From Arthrobacter sp. AFG20 (GTDB lineage: Bacteria > Actinomycetota > Actinomycetes > Actinomycetales > Micrococcaceae), in contig NZ_PJMC01000002.1 of the NCBI RefSeq assembly GCF_002892795.1, positions 124,001 to 188,000 of the forward strand: 64,000 nt of DNA, written 5' to 3'. Every line of letters begins with the position of its first letter. Position 1 is the first letter of the stretch. The position numbers and the translations under genes are program-made. Of the stretch, positions 38,337 through 46,595 are shown in pieces. A model generated the notes under the pieces. The model was not told the DNA's origin. It saw only the letters and a list, made by a program, of their open reading frames with translations, and ran no database searches.

Positions 38337-38623
38337 CGGGAATGGGCCTGTCGATCCGCGGCCGGAAACCGTGTGTGCGAGTGGATTCTTACGGTTGCGT
38401 GGCCGTGCCTGGACTTGGGGATGATGATTTCCCCGTGGCCGCCACGGCTCATGTCGCGGATGAGGCCTGTTCCTGCGATTTCCCTGGTATAGGAAATCCC
38501 GGCAACGGCAGCCTGCTTGGTGGGGTACGGGACTGAGGTCGCCACCAGGGTTCCTGTGCCATCCAGCAGCCTGACGCGGAAGCCGCCGTCCGGAGCGTCG
38601 ATGATTTCAAAGTGTCCGGCCAT
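38333..38623 (-). CDS. yegP: YegP-family (DUF1508) protein
   Basis: A 96-residue beta-alpha protein. It starts MAGHFEIIDAPDGGFRVRLLDG and contains the conserved VATSVPYPTKQAAVAGI segment, one DUF1508 repeat; most relatives have two. The function is unknown. The ATG at 38623 has GGAGGG about 6 bases upstream. The C terminus is an unusual His/Arg-rich extension (about residues 75-96) coded by the sequence next to the short direct repeats. Confidence 0.75.
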   Translation of the reverse strand: MAGHFEIIDAPDGGFRVRLLDGTGTLVATSVPYPTKQAAVAGISYTREIAGTGLIRDMSRGGHGEIIIPKSRHGHATVRIHSHTRFPAADRQAHSR

Positions 38624-38843
38624 GATAATTCCCTCCGTTCGTGCTGCGTTTCCTGGCATGTCCCCTAGGTACATTTTGGACCTTTCCTGCCCGGAAGGAA
38701 GGCGAATGGCCCGGGAGAAGAGCGAAGCCGGGCGCGATTTTCACCCGGCTTCCCTCTTTTCTGGTCTAGATCCCGCGTTCTAGCCCTTCTGTCCCTCGGC
38801 TACCGCGGGCCCCCGCAATGCGTGGGGTAGCAGAGCAGCATGG

Positions 38844-40406
38844 TTACTGGGTGCTGCCCCTAGGTGCGTCTTCGAGGTCCTTAGGTGCCGTGAGATCCAT
38901 CTCGAGCAACGGCACCACTTTGGACTTGGTGATGAAGCGGTGAGCCAGCCATAGAACGATGAAGACTGGCAACCCGATGTAGGAGGAAAGCACCTCCATG
39001 GTCCGTCCGGCAAGCACAGCCTCGTAGTTCTGTCCCGCGATCACCAGTATCAGCAGGGCAAATGCCAGCAGTGGGCCAATGGGGAACAGGGATGCTTTGT
39101 ACGGCAGGTCGCTGACGTTGTTTCCCTGGGCGAGGAAGCCGCGCCTGAAACGGTAGTGGGAGACCGCGATGCCCGCCCACACGATGAAGCCGCAGAGGCC
39201 TGACATGTTGAGCAGCCAGGAGTAGGCTGCGCCCTGGCCGACGATCGCGGAGAGGAACCCGAAGAGTCCCACGGACGCGGTTGCCAGCAGCGCCGCGATC
39301 GGCACACCACGCGCATTGGTTCGGCCGAAGATCTTCGGGGCCATGCCGTCGTGGGCCATGGCGTAAAGCATCCGGGTGGAGGCATATAGTCCGGAGTTGC
39401 CCGCGGACAGGATTGCGGTCAGGATCACGGCGTTCATCAAGGCCGCTGCGAAGGCGATTCCGGCGCGCGAGAAGACCAGGGCAAACGGCGATGCTGCGAC
39501 ATCGGACTCGCCGGAGGCCAGCAGGCTCGGATCGGTGAACGGGATCAGGCAGCCGATGATAAAGATGGCACCAATGTAGAAAAGCATGATGCGCCAGAAG
39601 ACAGTGCGGATAGCCTTCGGCACTTCGCGACGCGGGTTCTTGGCTTCGCCTGCGGCGACTCCCACGAGCTCGGTGCCCTGGAACGAGAACCCGGCAACCA
39701 TGAAGACCGAGATGATCGAGACCCAACCCCCGTGGAAAACGTCATCGCGGTTTTCCCAGTTGCTCAGCCCCGGAGAGTCATCCCCGAGGATGCCGAAAAT
39801 CATCAGCACGCCGGCGACCAGGAAGAGCACCACTGCGCTGACCTTGATCAGGGAGAGCCAGAACTCCGACTCACCAAAGGACTTCGCCGAGAGGGCATTG
39901 AGGCCGGTCAACACCAGCAGGAAGATCCCGGCCCACACCCAACCTGGGACTCCCGGGAACCAGAAGTCCATGATGATTCCGGCCGCGACCAGCTCAGCGG
40001 CCACCGTGATGGCCCAATTAAACCAATAGTTCCAGCCGATCGCGAAACCAAAGGACGGGGAGACGAAACGGGTGGCAAAGGACTGGAAAGAACCGGCGAC
40101 CGGAATTTTGGCCGACATCTCGCCCAGTGACTGCATCAGCAGAAATACCATCAGCCCGACCAGCGCGTAGGCGGCCAACGCACCGCCGGGACCCGCCTGG
40201 GCAATGGTGCTGCCCGAGGCCACGAACAGCCCGGTGCCGATCGCACCGCCGATAGCGATCATCTGCAGGTGGCGGTTGTTCAGCCCGCGCTTGAGGTCGT
40301 TGGTGGTTTCGCCGGAAGCGCGATCTGCCCGTATCGCGAGGGCGGACGCCTGTTGTGCTGTTTCATCGGGTTTGATGTCTGTGGAAGTTGCGCTCGTTGG
40401 TGTCAT
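38844..40406 (-). CDS. Amino acid permease, APC superfamily
   Basis: A 520-residue 12-helix transporter. The first helix block GGAIGTGLFVASGSTIAQAG and the motif GEMSAKIPVAGSFQSFA mark the amino acid transporter (AAT) group of proton symporters such as those for GABA, proline or aromatic amino acids. The N terminus is a polar 45-residue tail. It is divergent from the DUF6421-SDR-aldolase genes across a 721-base gap, which suggests that it imports their substrate (inference). The ATG at 40406 has AAGGGG well upstream only, so translation may depend on the structured leader. Confidence 0.85.
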   Translation of the reverse strand: MTPTSATSTDIKPDETAQQASALAIRADRASGETTNDLKRGLNNRHLQMIAIGGAIGTGLFVASGSTIAQAGPGGALAAYALVGLMVFLLMQSLGEMSAKIPVAGSFQSFATRFVSPSFGFAIGWNYWFNWAITVAAELVAAGIIMDFWFPGVPGWVWAGIFLLVLTGLNALSAKSFGESEFWLSLIKVSAVVLFLVAGVLMIFGILGDDSPGLSNWENRDDVFHGGWVSIISVFMVAGFSFQGTELVGVAAGEAKNPRREVPKAIRTVFWRIMLFYIGAIFIIGCLIPFTDPSLLASGESDVAASPFALVFSRAGIAFAAALMNAVILTAILSAGNSGLYASTRMLYAMAHDGMAPKIFGRTNARGVPIAALLATASVGLFGFLSAIVGQGAAYSWLLNMSGLCGFIVWAGIAVSHYRFRRGFLAQGNNVSDLPYKASLFPIGPLLAFALLILVIAGQNYEAVLAGRTMEVLSSYIGLPVFIVLWLAHRFITKSKVVPLLEMDLTAPKDLEDAPRGSTQ

Positions 40407-40568
40407 GCAACACCACCAAGGGGTATCAATGCGAGCCGGGTCGGGTTCCCGGTGCCACCAGCGGCTCGACATGTGCAGGCTTCTGCGACTGCTGTGTCGA
40501 GCGGGTAGGCCATAACGTTCCCGTGCGGTCCTGCCTGCGCGGTGGTGGACCCCGAGCTAAGAAACAGT

Positions 40569-40713
40569 CCTGAACCGGAGCAAAGGCCGGTTTCAGGGGT
40601 GCCGGGAGCAATAGCCCGGTCACTTATTTGCGTGTGGGAGCCAAGTCCCATGGTGCCTCCGAAAAGGTAGCTGCGGTGGATTTGAGCCTTCCGGAGCCCC
40701 CGGTCCGGGAAGG
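40569..40713. ncRNA. Four consecutive hairpins with GGAGC at each loop
   Basis: Stems at 40569-40597, 40602-40619, 40635-40650 and 40687-40713 follow one another. On the plus strand each has GGAGC on the 5' side of its loop (40577, 40605, 40637 and 40693); on the minus strand this reads GCTCC within the permease leader. The regular pattern suggests a structured regulatory RNA, either a permease leader or a divergent transcript. It matches no RNA family I can identify. Confidence 0.45.
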
Positions 40714-41037
40714 ATGGTGATCAAGCTAACACACGTGAAGGAAGTGACCTTTGGCGCGGTGAATGTTGCAGGTCCGACGGGTCAAGTCCTTACGAGTAGG
40801 CATGGGTTACCCGATCTGAGCCTAAGATTTGCTGATTTGAGGTCGTCCGGTGAGTAAGCAGATCTGAGCATCTGCTATGGCGGGAGGCCCGCGTTGAGCG
40901 AATGGTGTCGAGGGGAGAGATGGGCCGTCCCGATACTGCGGCTTACTCAATCGTGGTGTGCCCCTTATGGGATGTCTTAAAGCCGCCCACATTAAGGTCG
41001 GGCGCAGGCATCGCCGTCAGAAGGCGGACTTTAGCAA

Positions 41038-41069
41038 AAGCATTTCTTATGAATTGAGCAAGAATGCTT
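41038..41069. promoter_or_regulatory. Inverted repeat upstream of DUF6421
   Basis: AAGCATTTCTT (41038-41048) is complementary to AAGAATGCTT (41060-41069) except for one bulged base. It lies about 60 bases before the DUF6421 ATG and is a likely operator or promoter-proximal hairpin. Confidence 0.45.
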
Positions 41070-41127
41070 CACGCATGCTTACGCACTGCTAGCTTCTTCA
41101 GGAATCCCCTCAACGGAAGGAACGAGC

Positions 41128-42531
41128 ATGTCTGTAATCGCAAACCCGGAAGTGACAATCACCCGGGCGGAAGACCTCAAGGAACTCCCGGCATGGCAGG
41201 CCCTGAAGGCAGCCGTCATCGGGCTGCAGCAGCTTCAAGTGCAGGACGGTTCCGTCCCGGAACCCGCTGACCATGACCAGGCCCGCCAGAATGTCGGCAT
41301 CATTACTGACTCAATCAACGAACTGCGCCCCTACCTCCCCCACGACACGGACTACCTTGAACTGCTCGTGAAGGACTTCAGGCGGTGGGCGTCCGCGGGC
41401 TTCGTCGTACCGGATTTCCTCGACTCTTTGGTAGCCTTCCACCCCGAGCAGTGGCGCATCGATGGGCTGCCGCACCTGGTTGTGTTCCCCATGTACACGC
41501 AGAACGGGAGCACCAACCGCTACTTCGAGGCCGTCCTCATCGAGGTTATTTGGCCTTCTTTCGTCGCTGAACTCGAGGCGGCAAACTACTCCAACAAGCT
41601 GTTCGTCCCCATCAGCTTCGTCGATTTCACGCCCGGCTATGACACGAACTCCGCAGTTCTCTTCCCCGAGAGCGTGGCGGTCCGGAGCACCCCGTCCTTC
41701 ACGTGGGGAGGCATTTTCGCGGACCGCGAAGCTGCCCGGTTCCGCCGCGTCCTAAAAGCTGCTGCCGACATCACTTCCCTGGACCTGCCGGCTGACGCCG
41801 CGGAATTCATTGACGACCAGCACCTCACGGAGAAGACCTTCGTGATGTGGGATCTGATCCATGACCGGACGCACATGCGCGGTGACCTGCCCTTTGACCC
41901 GTTCATGATCAAGCAGCGGATGCCGTATTTCCTGTACTCCCTGGAGGAGCTCCGCTGTGACCTGACCGCCTTCCGCGAATCAGTCCTCATCGAGCGGGAC
42001 GAAACGGCTTCCGAGGACGCCCGCAAGCACGCCAAGCTGGTCCAGTACGCCGTGATCTTCGACCGCATTTTCCGCTTCGCGATTACCGGGAACCGGGTCC
42101 GTAACTACGACGCCGTGGGCGGCCAGTTGCTGTTCGCCTGGATGCACCAGCACCGGGTCCTGCACTGGACCGATGGAAAGTTGAGCATCGACTGGAAGGA
42201 CGTCGCCGGCGTGGTCGTTGAGCTGGGTCTCCGCATCGAGGAACTCTACTGGCGGTCAATCGACCGGCCCAAGACCGCGCACTGGCTGGCTGCCTACGAG
42301 CTCGTCTCGGAAACCCTCACCCCCCACCCGGCCTCCGTATGGGCCAAGGGACCGGAGGCCCTTCCGCTCGATGGCCCTCCCCGCGGTCTGACGGACCAGA
42401 TCCTTGATGACGAATTCCCCCTGTCGATGTTCTACGAGGCACTGGAGAAGAAGATGTCCTCGGTCATTGAATCAACAGCCGGGATCACCGGTAAGAGCCC
42501 TGTGAAGACTGAGGGCGAGGCGGGCGCATGA
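41128..42531 (+). CDS. DUF6421 protein, possible metalloenzyme
   Basis: A 467-residue cytosolic protein of the DUF6421 family, whose function is unknown to me. The middle carries highly patterned motifs: HDRTH (245-249), LPFDPF (254-259), QRMPYFLY then EELRCD (273-278), and later NYDAVGGQLLF (327-336). A paired His followed about 25 residues later by Glu-Glu-x-Arg-x-Asp recalls zinc peptidases such as dipeptidyl peptidase III, so a metal site is plausible but unproven. It is the first gene of a coupled trio; its stop overlaps the SDR start. GGAAGGA 6 bases upstream sets the ATG. Confidence 0.75.
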   Translation: MSVIANPEVTITRAEDLKELPAWQALKAAVIGLQQLQVQDGSVPEPADHDQARQNVGIITDSINELRPYLPHDTDYLELLVKDFRRWASAGFVVPDFLDSLVAFHPEQWRIDGLPHLVVFPMYTQNGSTNRYFEAVLIEVIWPSFVAELEAANYSNKLFVPISFVDFTPGYDTNSAVLFPESVAVRSTPSFTWGGIFADREAARFRRVLKAAADITSLDLPADAAEFIDDQHLTEKTFVMWDLIHDRTHMRGDLPFDPFMIKQRMPYFLYSLEELRCDLTAFRESVLIERDETASEDARKHAKLVQYAVIFDRIFRFAITGNRVRNYDAVGGQLLFAWMHQHRVLHWTDGKLSIDWKDVAGVVVELGLRIEELYWRSIDRPKTAHWLAAYELVSETLTPHPASVWAKGPEALPLDGPPRGLTDQILDDEFPLSMFYEALEKKMSSVIESTAGITGKSPVKTEGEAGA

Positions 42532-43286
42532 GCCAGGACCTCTTGGGGCGTACGGTCGTCGTCGCCGGTTCGACAAGCGCTGCCGGCATCGCGGTAGTCC
42601 GCACCCTCTCGCAAGCAGGGGCACGCGTGGCCGCCGTGGACATTCTTGAGGACCGAGTGCAGGAGCTCTCGATAGCGCATGACAACGTCACGGGCTATGT
42701 CTGCAACCTCGCGGACCTGCAAGCCGTTGAGGACTTGGCGGCGTCTGTCCGGAAAGATCTGGGTCCCGTGGACGGCCTTATCCATCTTGTAGGAGGGTGG
42801 CGGGGCGGTACCGGCATTAAAGGCCAGACGGATGAAGACTGGGACTTCCTGCACACAAGTGTTCTCACCACCCTGAGGAACACCAGCCGCGCGTTTTACG
42901 ATGACTTGGCTACCTCCCCGGTGGGTCGCTTGGCCATCGTTTCCGCACAGTCCGCTTCCTCGCCGACAGCGGACGCCGCCGCATATGCCGCCGTCAAGTC
43001 CGCCGCCGAGGCATGGACCCTTGCCGTGGCCGACGGATTCCGGCACCTGCAGGGAGGAAACGAAAGCCCCCTCTCCGCTCAGCACTCAGCCGCCCTGGTC
43101 TTCGTCGTCAAGGCTCTGGTCGATGACCGGATGCACGCAGCCCAGCCGGAACGGAAATTTCCGGGCTTCACCGATGTCAGTGTCCTCGCCGACGCTGTAC
43201 AGCGGATCTTCGGCCTGGACGCAGAACAGATCAACGGGCAGCGCTTGCCCCTCACGGCCGGCCACCTCGTGGGAGCACCGGCATGA
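42528..43286 (+). CDS. Atypical SDR oxidoreductase of the DUF6421 cassette
   Basis: A 252-residue Rossmann-fold protein. The cofactor loop is a variant (AGSTSAAG, residues 13-20), the usual NNAG is replaced by HLVGGW, and the catalytic pair is Tyr153 and Lys157 (YAAVK) with Ser nearby (VSAQSAS). Cofactor and substrate are unknown. It overlaps DUF6421 upstream and the aldolase-like gene downstream by four bases each, so all three should be made together in fixed ratio. In this setting it could oxidise or reduce a beta-hydroxy or beta-keto group. Confidence 0.8.
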   Translation: MSQDLLGRTVVVAGSTSAAGIAVVRTLSQAGARVAAVDILEDRVQELSIAHDNVTGYVCNLADLQAVEDLAASVRKDLGPVDGLIHLVGGWRGGTGIKGQTDEDWDFLHTSVLTTLRNTSRAFYDDLATSPVGRLAIVSAQSASSPTADAAAYAAVKSAAEAWTLAVADGFRHLQGGNESPLSAQHSAALVFVVKALVDDRMHAAQPERKFPGFTDVSVLADAVQRIFGLDAEQINGQRLPLTAGHLVGAPA

Positions 43287-44398
43287 GCGTCAGCGTTGAT
43301 ACCAAAGCAGGCGCCCCGCAGGTACTGACGGGGCGCCTGCACGACCCGGCATACCGGGGCTTCGCCTCGGATAACTACGCCGGGGCTCACCCCGAAATCA
43401 TCGAAGCAGTTCAGGCGGCCAACGAAGGCCACGTCACCGCGTACGGCGAAGATGTCTACTCAGCAGCGCTTCAAGAGGTCATCCAGTCCCACTTCGGGAC
43501 GACTGCTACCGCATATCCGGTCTTCAACGGAACAGGGGCCAACGTCCTTGCCCTGCAGGCCCTGCTCCCGCGCTGGGGCGCTGTCATCTGCGCAGCAACA
43601 GCGCATATCAATACCGACGAAAACGGCGCCCCGGAACGGATTGGCGGCATAAAGCTCCTCCCGATCCCCACACCGGATGGCAAACTCACCCCGGAATTGA
43701 TCGACGCCGAAGCCTGGGGGTGGGGAGACGAGCACCGGGCGCAACCACTGGCCGTATCGATCACCCAGCCCACGGAACTCGGCACCTGCTACACGCCGGA
43801 AGAAATCCAACGGATCGCTGAACACGTCCATGCGAAGGGAATGAAACTGCACCTGGACGGAGCACGGCTGGCCAACGCTGCAGCACATCTCGGGCTTCCT
43901 TTTCAGGCATTCACCACCGACGTCGGTGTCGACGTCCTGTCTTTTGGCGGCACCAAAAACGGGCTGCTGTTCGGTGAAGCCGTTATCTGGCTCAACCCAC
44001 AGTCCGACCCAGGCATGAGCTACCTGCGCAAGATGAACATGCAGCTTGCCTCAAAGATGCGTTTCGTCTCCGCGCAACTGGTCGCCCTGTTAACGGATGG
44101 GTTGTGGCTGCGGTCCGCCGGACACGCCAACGAGATGGCTCAACGTCTCAGCGAAGGAATCGCGGCCATTAGCGGCGTCTCGCTGACGCAGGCAACACAG
44201 TCCAATGGCGTCTTTGCTGTGCTCCCACCCGGGGCAGCCGCCAAAGTCCGGGAATCCTTCCGCTTCTATGACTGGGATCAGGCACGCGGGGAAGTCCGGT
44301 GGATGTGCTCCTGGGACACCACCGAAACCGACGTCCAATCTCTCCTGGCTGCAGTCGAGGCTGCCGTAGGCTCCCCAGCTTCACAACGAAACGTCTGA
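43283..44398 (+). CDS. Threonine-aldolase/beta-eliminating lyase-like PLP enzyme
   Basis: A 371-residue fold-type I PLP enzyme. Markers are ASDNYAGAHPEI at the start, TAYGEDVYS, the cofactor Asp192 (HLDGARLANA) and the Schiff-base Lys225 (SFGGTKNG). Low-specificity threonine aldolases cleave beta-hydroxy-amino acids to glycine and an aldehyde; members in this cassette may have a narrower, unknown substrate. It is the last gene of the trio, overlapping the SDR by four bases. Confidence 0.85.
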   Translation: MSVSVDTKAGAPQVLTGRLHDPAYRGFASDNYAGAHPEIIEAVQAANEGHVTAYGEDVYSAALQEVIQSHFGTTATAYPVFNGTGANVLALQALLPRWGAVICAATAHINTDENGAPERIGGIKLLPIPTPDGKLTPELIDAEAWGWGDEHRAQPLAVSITQPTELGTCYTPEEIQRIAEHVHAKGMKLHLDGARLANAAAHLGLPFQAFTTDVGVDVLSFGGTKNGLLFGEAVIWLNPQSDPGMSYLRKMNMQLASKMRFVSAQLVALLTDGLWLRSAGHANEMAQRLSEGIAAISGVSLTQATQSNGVFAVLPPGAAAKVRESFRFYDWDQARGEVRWMCSWDTTETDVQSLLAAVEAAVGSPASQRNV

Positions 44399-44529
44399 AC
44401 AAAAGAGCCCATTTACCGCCGCGATTCACGACCGTCGGATTCGGGGAATGCATTTGACCGTTGAAGCGGCATCCGGGCGGGAGGACAATGCAACTGCCAT
44501 ACACAGCCACGAGCACTAAGGAGCACGAG

Positions 44530-44946
44530 ATGGCTGGCGGACAAGGATTGATCAAGCGGTTTTACAACGAGGTGCTGACGGGCGGCAATCTGTCGCTTAT
44601 CGACGAGATGGTGACGGACGACGTCGTCGACCACGAGGAGGGCTTCCCCGGCCAGCCCCCGGGCAAGGAAGGGGTGAAGTTCTATGTGAACGCCATCCGG
44701 ACCGCGTTTCCGGACCTCGCGGTGAAGACATCCGAGCCGGCGCTCGCCGACGGGAACCTGGAGGCCGTCCACACCGTCCTCACGGGAACGCACCAGGGCG
44801 ACTTCGCGGGCGTGCCGGCCACCGGCAAGTCGGTGGAATTCTCGGGCATCGACATCATCCGGGTGCAGGACGGCAAAGTTGCCGAACACTGGGGATCGAC
44901 GGACACCATGAGCCTGATGCAGCAGATTGGAGCCGTGCCAAAGTAG
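44530..44946 (+). CDS. SnoaL-like ester cyclase family protein
   Basis: A 138-residue alpha+beta-barrel protein of the NTF2/SnoaL type: LIKRFYNEVLTGGNLSLIDEM, then DHEEGFPG and FSGIDIIRVQDGKVAEHWGS. Some members are polyketide cyclases, but most genomic copies have no assigned substrate and no polyketide genes are near. AAGGAG 7 bases upstream sets the ATG at 44530; earlier in-frame ATGs lack a site. Two GC hairpins follow the stop. Confidence 0.85.
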   Translation: MAGGQGLIKRFYNEVLTGGNLSLIDEMVTDDVVDHEEGFPGQPPGKEGVKFYVNAIRTAFPDLAVKTSEPALADGNLEAVHTVLTGTHQGDFAGVPATGKSVEFSGIDIIRVQDGKVAEHWGSTDTMSLMQQIGAVPK

Positions 44947-45362
44947 GGCCGGATTAGCTACCCATACAGAACAAGAAGTACGACGACGGCGAGCGACGCG
45001 CGCCGTCGTCGTCGTGCGTCTCTTACGGCGCGTCGTCCGGGACGCGCCGTGGCCTCCCCGAGTGCCAACCCGATGCCCTGTATCATCCCTTCAGGGGGCG
45101 GTGACGCCGAAGTGTCAACCTGGGGGACAGCAGCAGATGTGCAAGCCATAAAGCCTTAAGAAAACGGGCTTTTTGAAGCCATGTGCCCGCCGTCCAGCCA
45201 CGTATTATCCACGACAGGGCCCCGCTTACGCGGTGTTCCTGTCACAGGTGGTTTCCTGCTCGGCCCACCCTACTGCACCACCCCCCTTTCGCACCGCCCA
45301 CCCTTCTTCCTCACTCCGCCACCTCGGCGACCCCTGCCGTCGCCTGCCCTGAAAGGACCGCA
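44947..45362 (+). other. Gap with three hairpins
   Basis: There is no gene I can support in these 416 bases. A 12-base perfect stem with a 9-base loop (44980-45012) terminates the SnoaL-like gene. A second 10-base stem (45025-45050) follows. A third, AAAGCC with GGCTTT and trailing T residues (45150-45174), has the form of an intrinsic terminator but no gene ends just before it, so a short untranslated RNA between about 45060 and 45174 is possible. The last part is a pyrimidine-rich leader to the TM2 gene. Confidence 0.55.
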
Positions 45363-46445
45363 ATGAGCCACCCCGGCCCAACCCTGCCACCGCCGCCTTC
45401 CGACTACACCACCTACGGTGCGCCGCAGTATGCGAACGGGCAGTTGTTGGACGGGCAGAACGCTGGGCAGGCTTATCCGGGGCAGTACGGGGCCTTCGCG
45501 GGGCAGTACGGGGCGGAACCGCAGAAGTCCTTCCTGGTCACGTGGCTTTTCTCGCTGCTCCTCGGTGTACTGGGCGTGGACCGGTTCTATCTCGGCAAGA
45601 TCGGCACGGGCATCGCCAAGCTGCTGACGCTGGGCGGACTGGGCTGGTGGGCGCTCGTGGACCTGGTCATCACGCTGGCCGGGAAGCAGACGGACAAGAC
45701 CGGCCGGCCGCTGGCAGGGTATGCACAGCACAAGAAGGTGGCTGTTGTGGTCACGGTTGTCTTTTTGGTGGTCAACCTGGTGATTGGTGTGTTCAGCGGG
45801 ATTGCTGCCGCCGCTATTGTCCGGCAGGCCTCCACTCCGCCAATTGTCACCGCCGCTCCTGTGACGTCTGAGAGCGCCGCCTCGGATCCCTCGGCGGATC
45901 CGGCGGCCACCGGCGAAGCAGCTACAGGGGAAGACCGTCCGCACCTGGCGGCGCAGACGCTGACGGGCACCGGCGACGCCGTCAAGACGGTGGACCTCAA
46001 GGGCGTCCCCGCCGTGGTGACGTTCACGTGCAAGGCCTGCAGCGGCAACACGGTCCTGGAAACCAACGGACATGAGATGCTCCTGGTCAACGCCGTTGGG
46101 GCGTACGCAGGCTCGCACCTCGTGGACACCAGCACCGCGGCCACCACCGAGCTGGCTATCAGCGCCGATTCCGCCTGGACGCTGAAGATCGAGGACATCG
46201 ACAGCGTTCCCACCTCAACGGACAAGGCGAGCGGCCACGGCGACATGGTTCTCTACTGGGACGCGTTTAGCGATAAGGCTGCGGTCACCAACAAGGGCGA
46301 AGGCAACTTCGTGGTGCAGGGCTTCGGCAGCGAGGTTCCCGAGCTGGCCGTCAACAAGATCGGCGATTACAACGGCACCGTGAAGCTCACCCCCGGCTTC
46401 GTCCAGGTCAACTCCGACGGCGACTGGACCATCGCGGCGAAGTAG
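45363..46445 (+). CDS. TM2-domain protein with duplicated beta-sandwich tail
   Basis: A 360-residue membrane protein. The N terminus is Pro/Tyr/Gly-rich. The TM2 domain follows: two helices around GVDRFYLGKIGTGIAKLL. A third hydrophobic segment (VVVTVVFLVVNLVIGVFSG) leads to a Ser/Ala linker. The outer part consists of two similar units of about 75 residues, beginning LTGTGDAVKTVDLKGV and ASGHGDMVLYWDAF and each containing a LLVNAVG or LAVNKIG strand. The role is unknown; an envelope sensor or adhesin is one possibility. The ATG at 45363 has AAAGGA upstream. Confidence 0.8.
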   Translation: MSHPGPTLPPPPSDYTTYGAPQYANGQLLDGQNAGQAYPGQYGAFAGQYGAEPQKSFLVTWLFSLLLGVLGVDRFYLGKIGTGIAKLLTLGGLGWWALVDLVITLAGKQTDKTGRPLAGYAQHKKVAVVVTVVFLVVNLVIGVFSGIAAAAIVRQASTPPIVTAAPVTSESAASDPSADPAATGEAATGEDRPHLAAQTLTGTGDAVKTVDLKGVPAVVTFTCKACSGNTVLETNGHEMLLVNAVGAYAGSHLVDTSTAATTELAISADSAWTLKIEDIDSVPTSTDKASGHGDMVLYWDAFSDKAAVTNKGEGNFVVQGFGSEVPELAVNKIGDYNGTVKLTPGFVQVNSDGDWTIAAK

Positions 46446-46463
46446 CAGCGCCGTTCCCACCCA

Positions 46464-46512
46464 AAGGCCCCGCAGGACCCCGGCACTTGTGTCTGGTCTG
46501 CGGGGCCTTTTG
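46464..46512 (+). terminator. Intrinsic terminator of the TM2 gene
   Basis: A 13-base perfect stem (46464-46476 with 46499-46511) around a 22-base loop, ending in TTTT, 19 bases after the stop codon. Confidence 0.85.
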
Positions 46513-46521
46513 CGTCCGTAG

Positions 46522-46536
46522 GTTGAGCTTGCCGGG
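46522..46536. repeat. Copy of the dispersed GGTYGAGC motif
   Basis: GGTTGAGCTTGCCGG, related to the words at 16774-16792 and 50739-50757. All three copies are intergenic. Confidence 0.4.
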
Positions 46537-46595
46537 GTGCTTCGCGTGCCAAATCAGATAAGAATTTCCGCTCAAATGAGAAATTGTTCTTGTTT

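Larger units (their letters stand above)
40407..41127. other. 721-base divergent gap with structured elements
   Basis: No convincing gene lies here. The part nearest the permease (40569-40713) carries four hairpins, described separately. The middle (about 40740-41000) is featureless apart from scattered small palindromes; a short frame from the ATG at 40920 has no support. The part nearest DUF6421 is AT-richer and holds an inverted repeat (41038-41069) and three copies of a GCATGCTT/GAATGCTT-like word before 41090. The DUF6421 ATG is preceded by GGAAGGA. Confidence 0.6.

Noticed and set aside
40569..40713. Glycine riboswitch before the permease
   Set aside because: GGAGCAA occurs, but the CUCUCAGGC-type block and paired aptamer layout are missing.
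40714..41037. Degraded transposase in the large gap
   Set aside because: A short frame from 40920 and several small palindromes suggested a remnant, but no transposase motif or terminal repeats could be read.
44958..45149. A 63-codon minus-strand frame after the SnoaL-like gene
   Set aside because: It overlaps two strong hairpins, has no ribosome-binding site and shows repeat-derived Arg runs.
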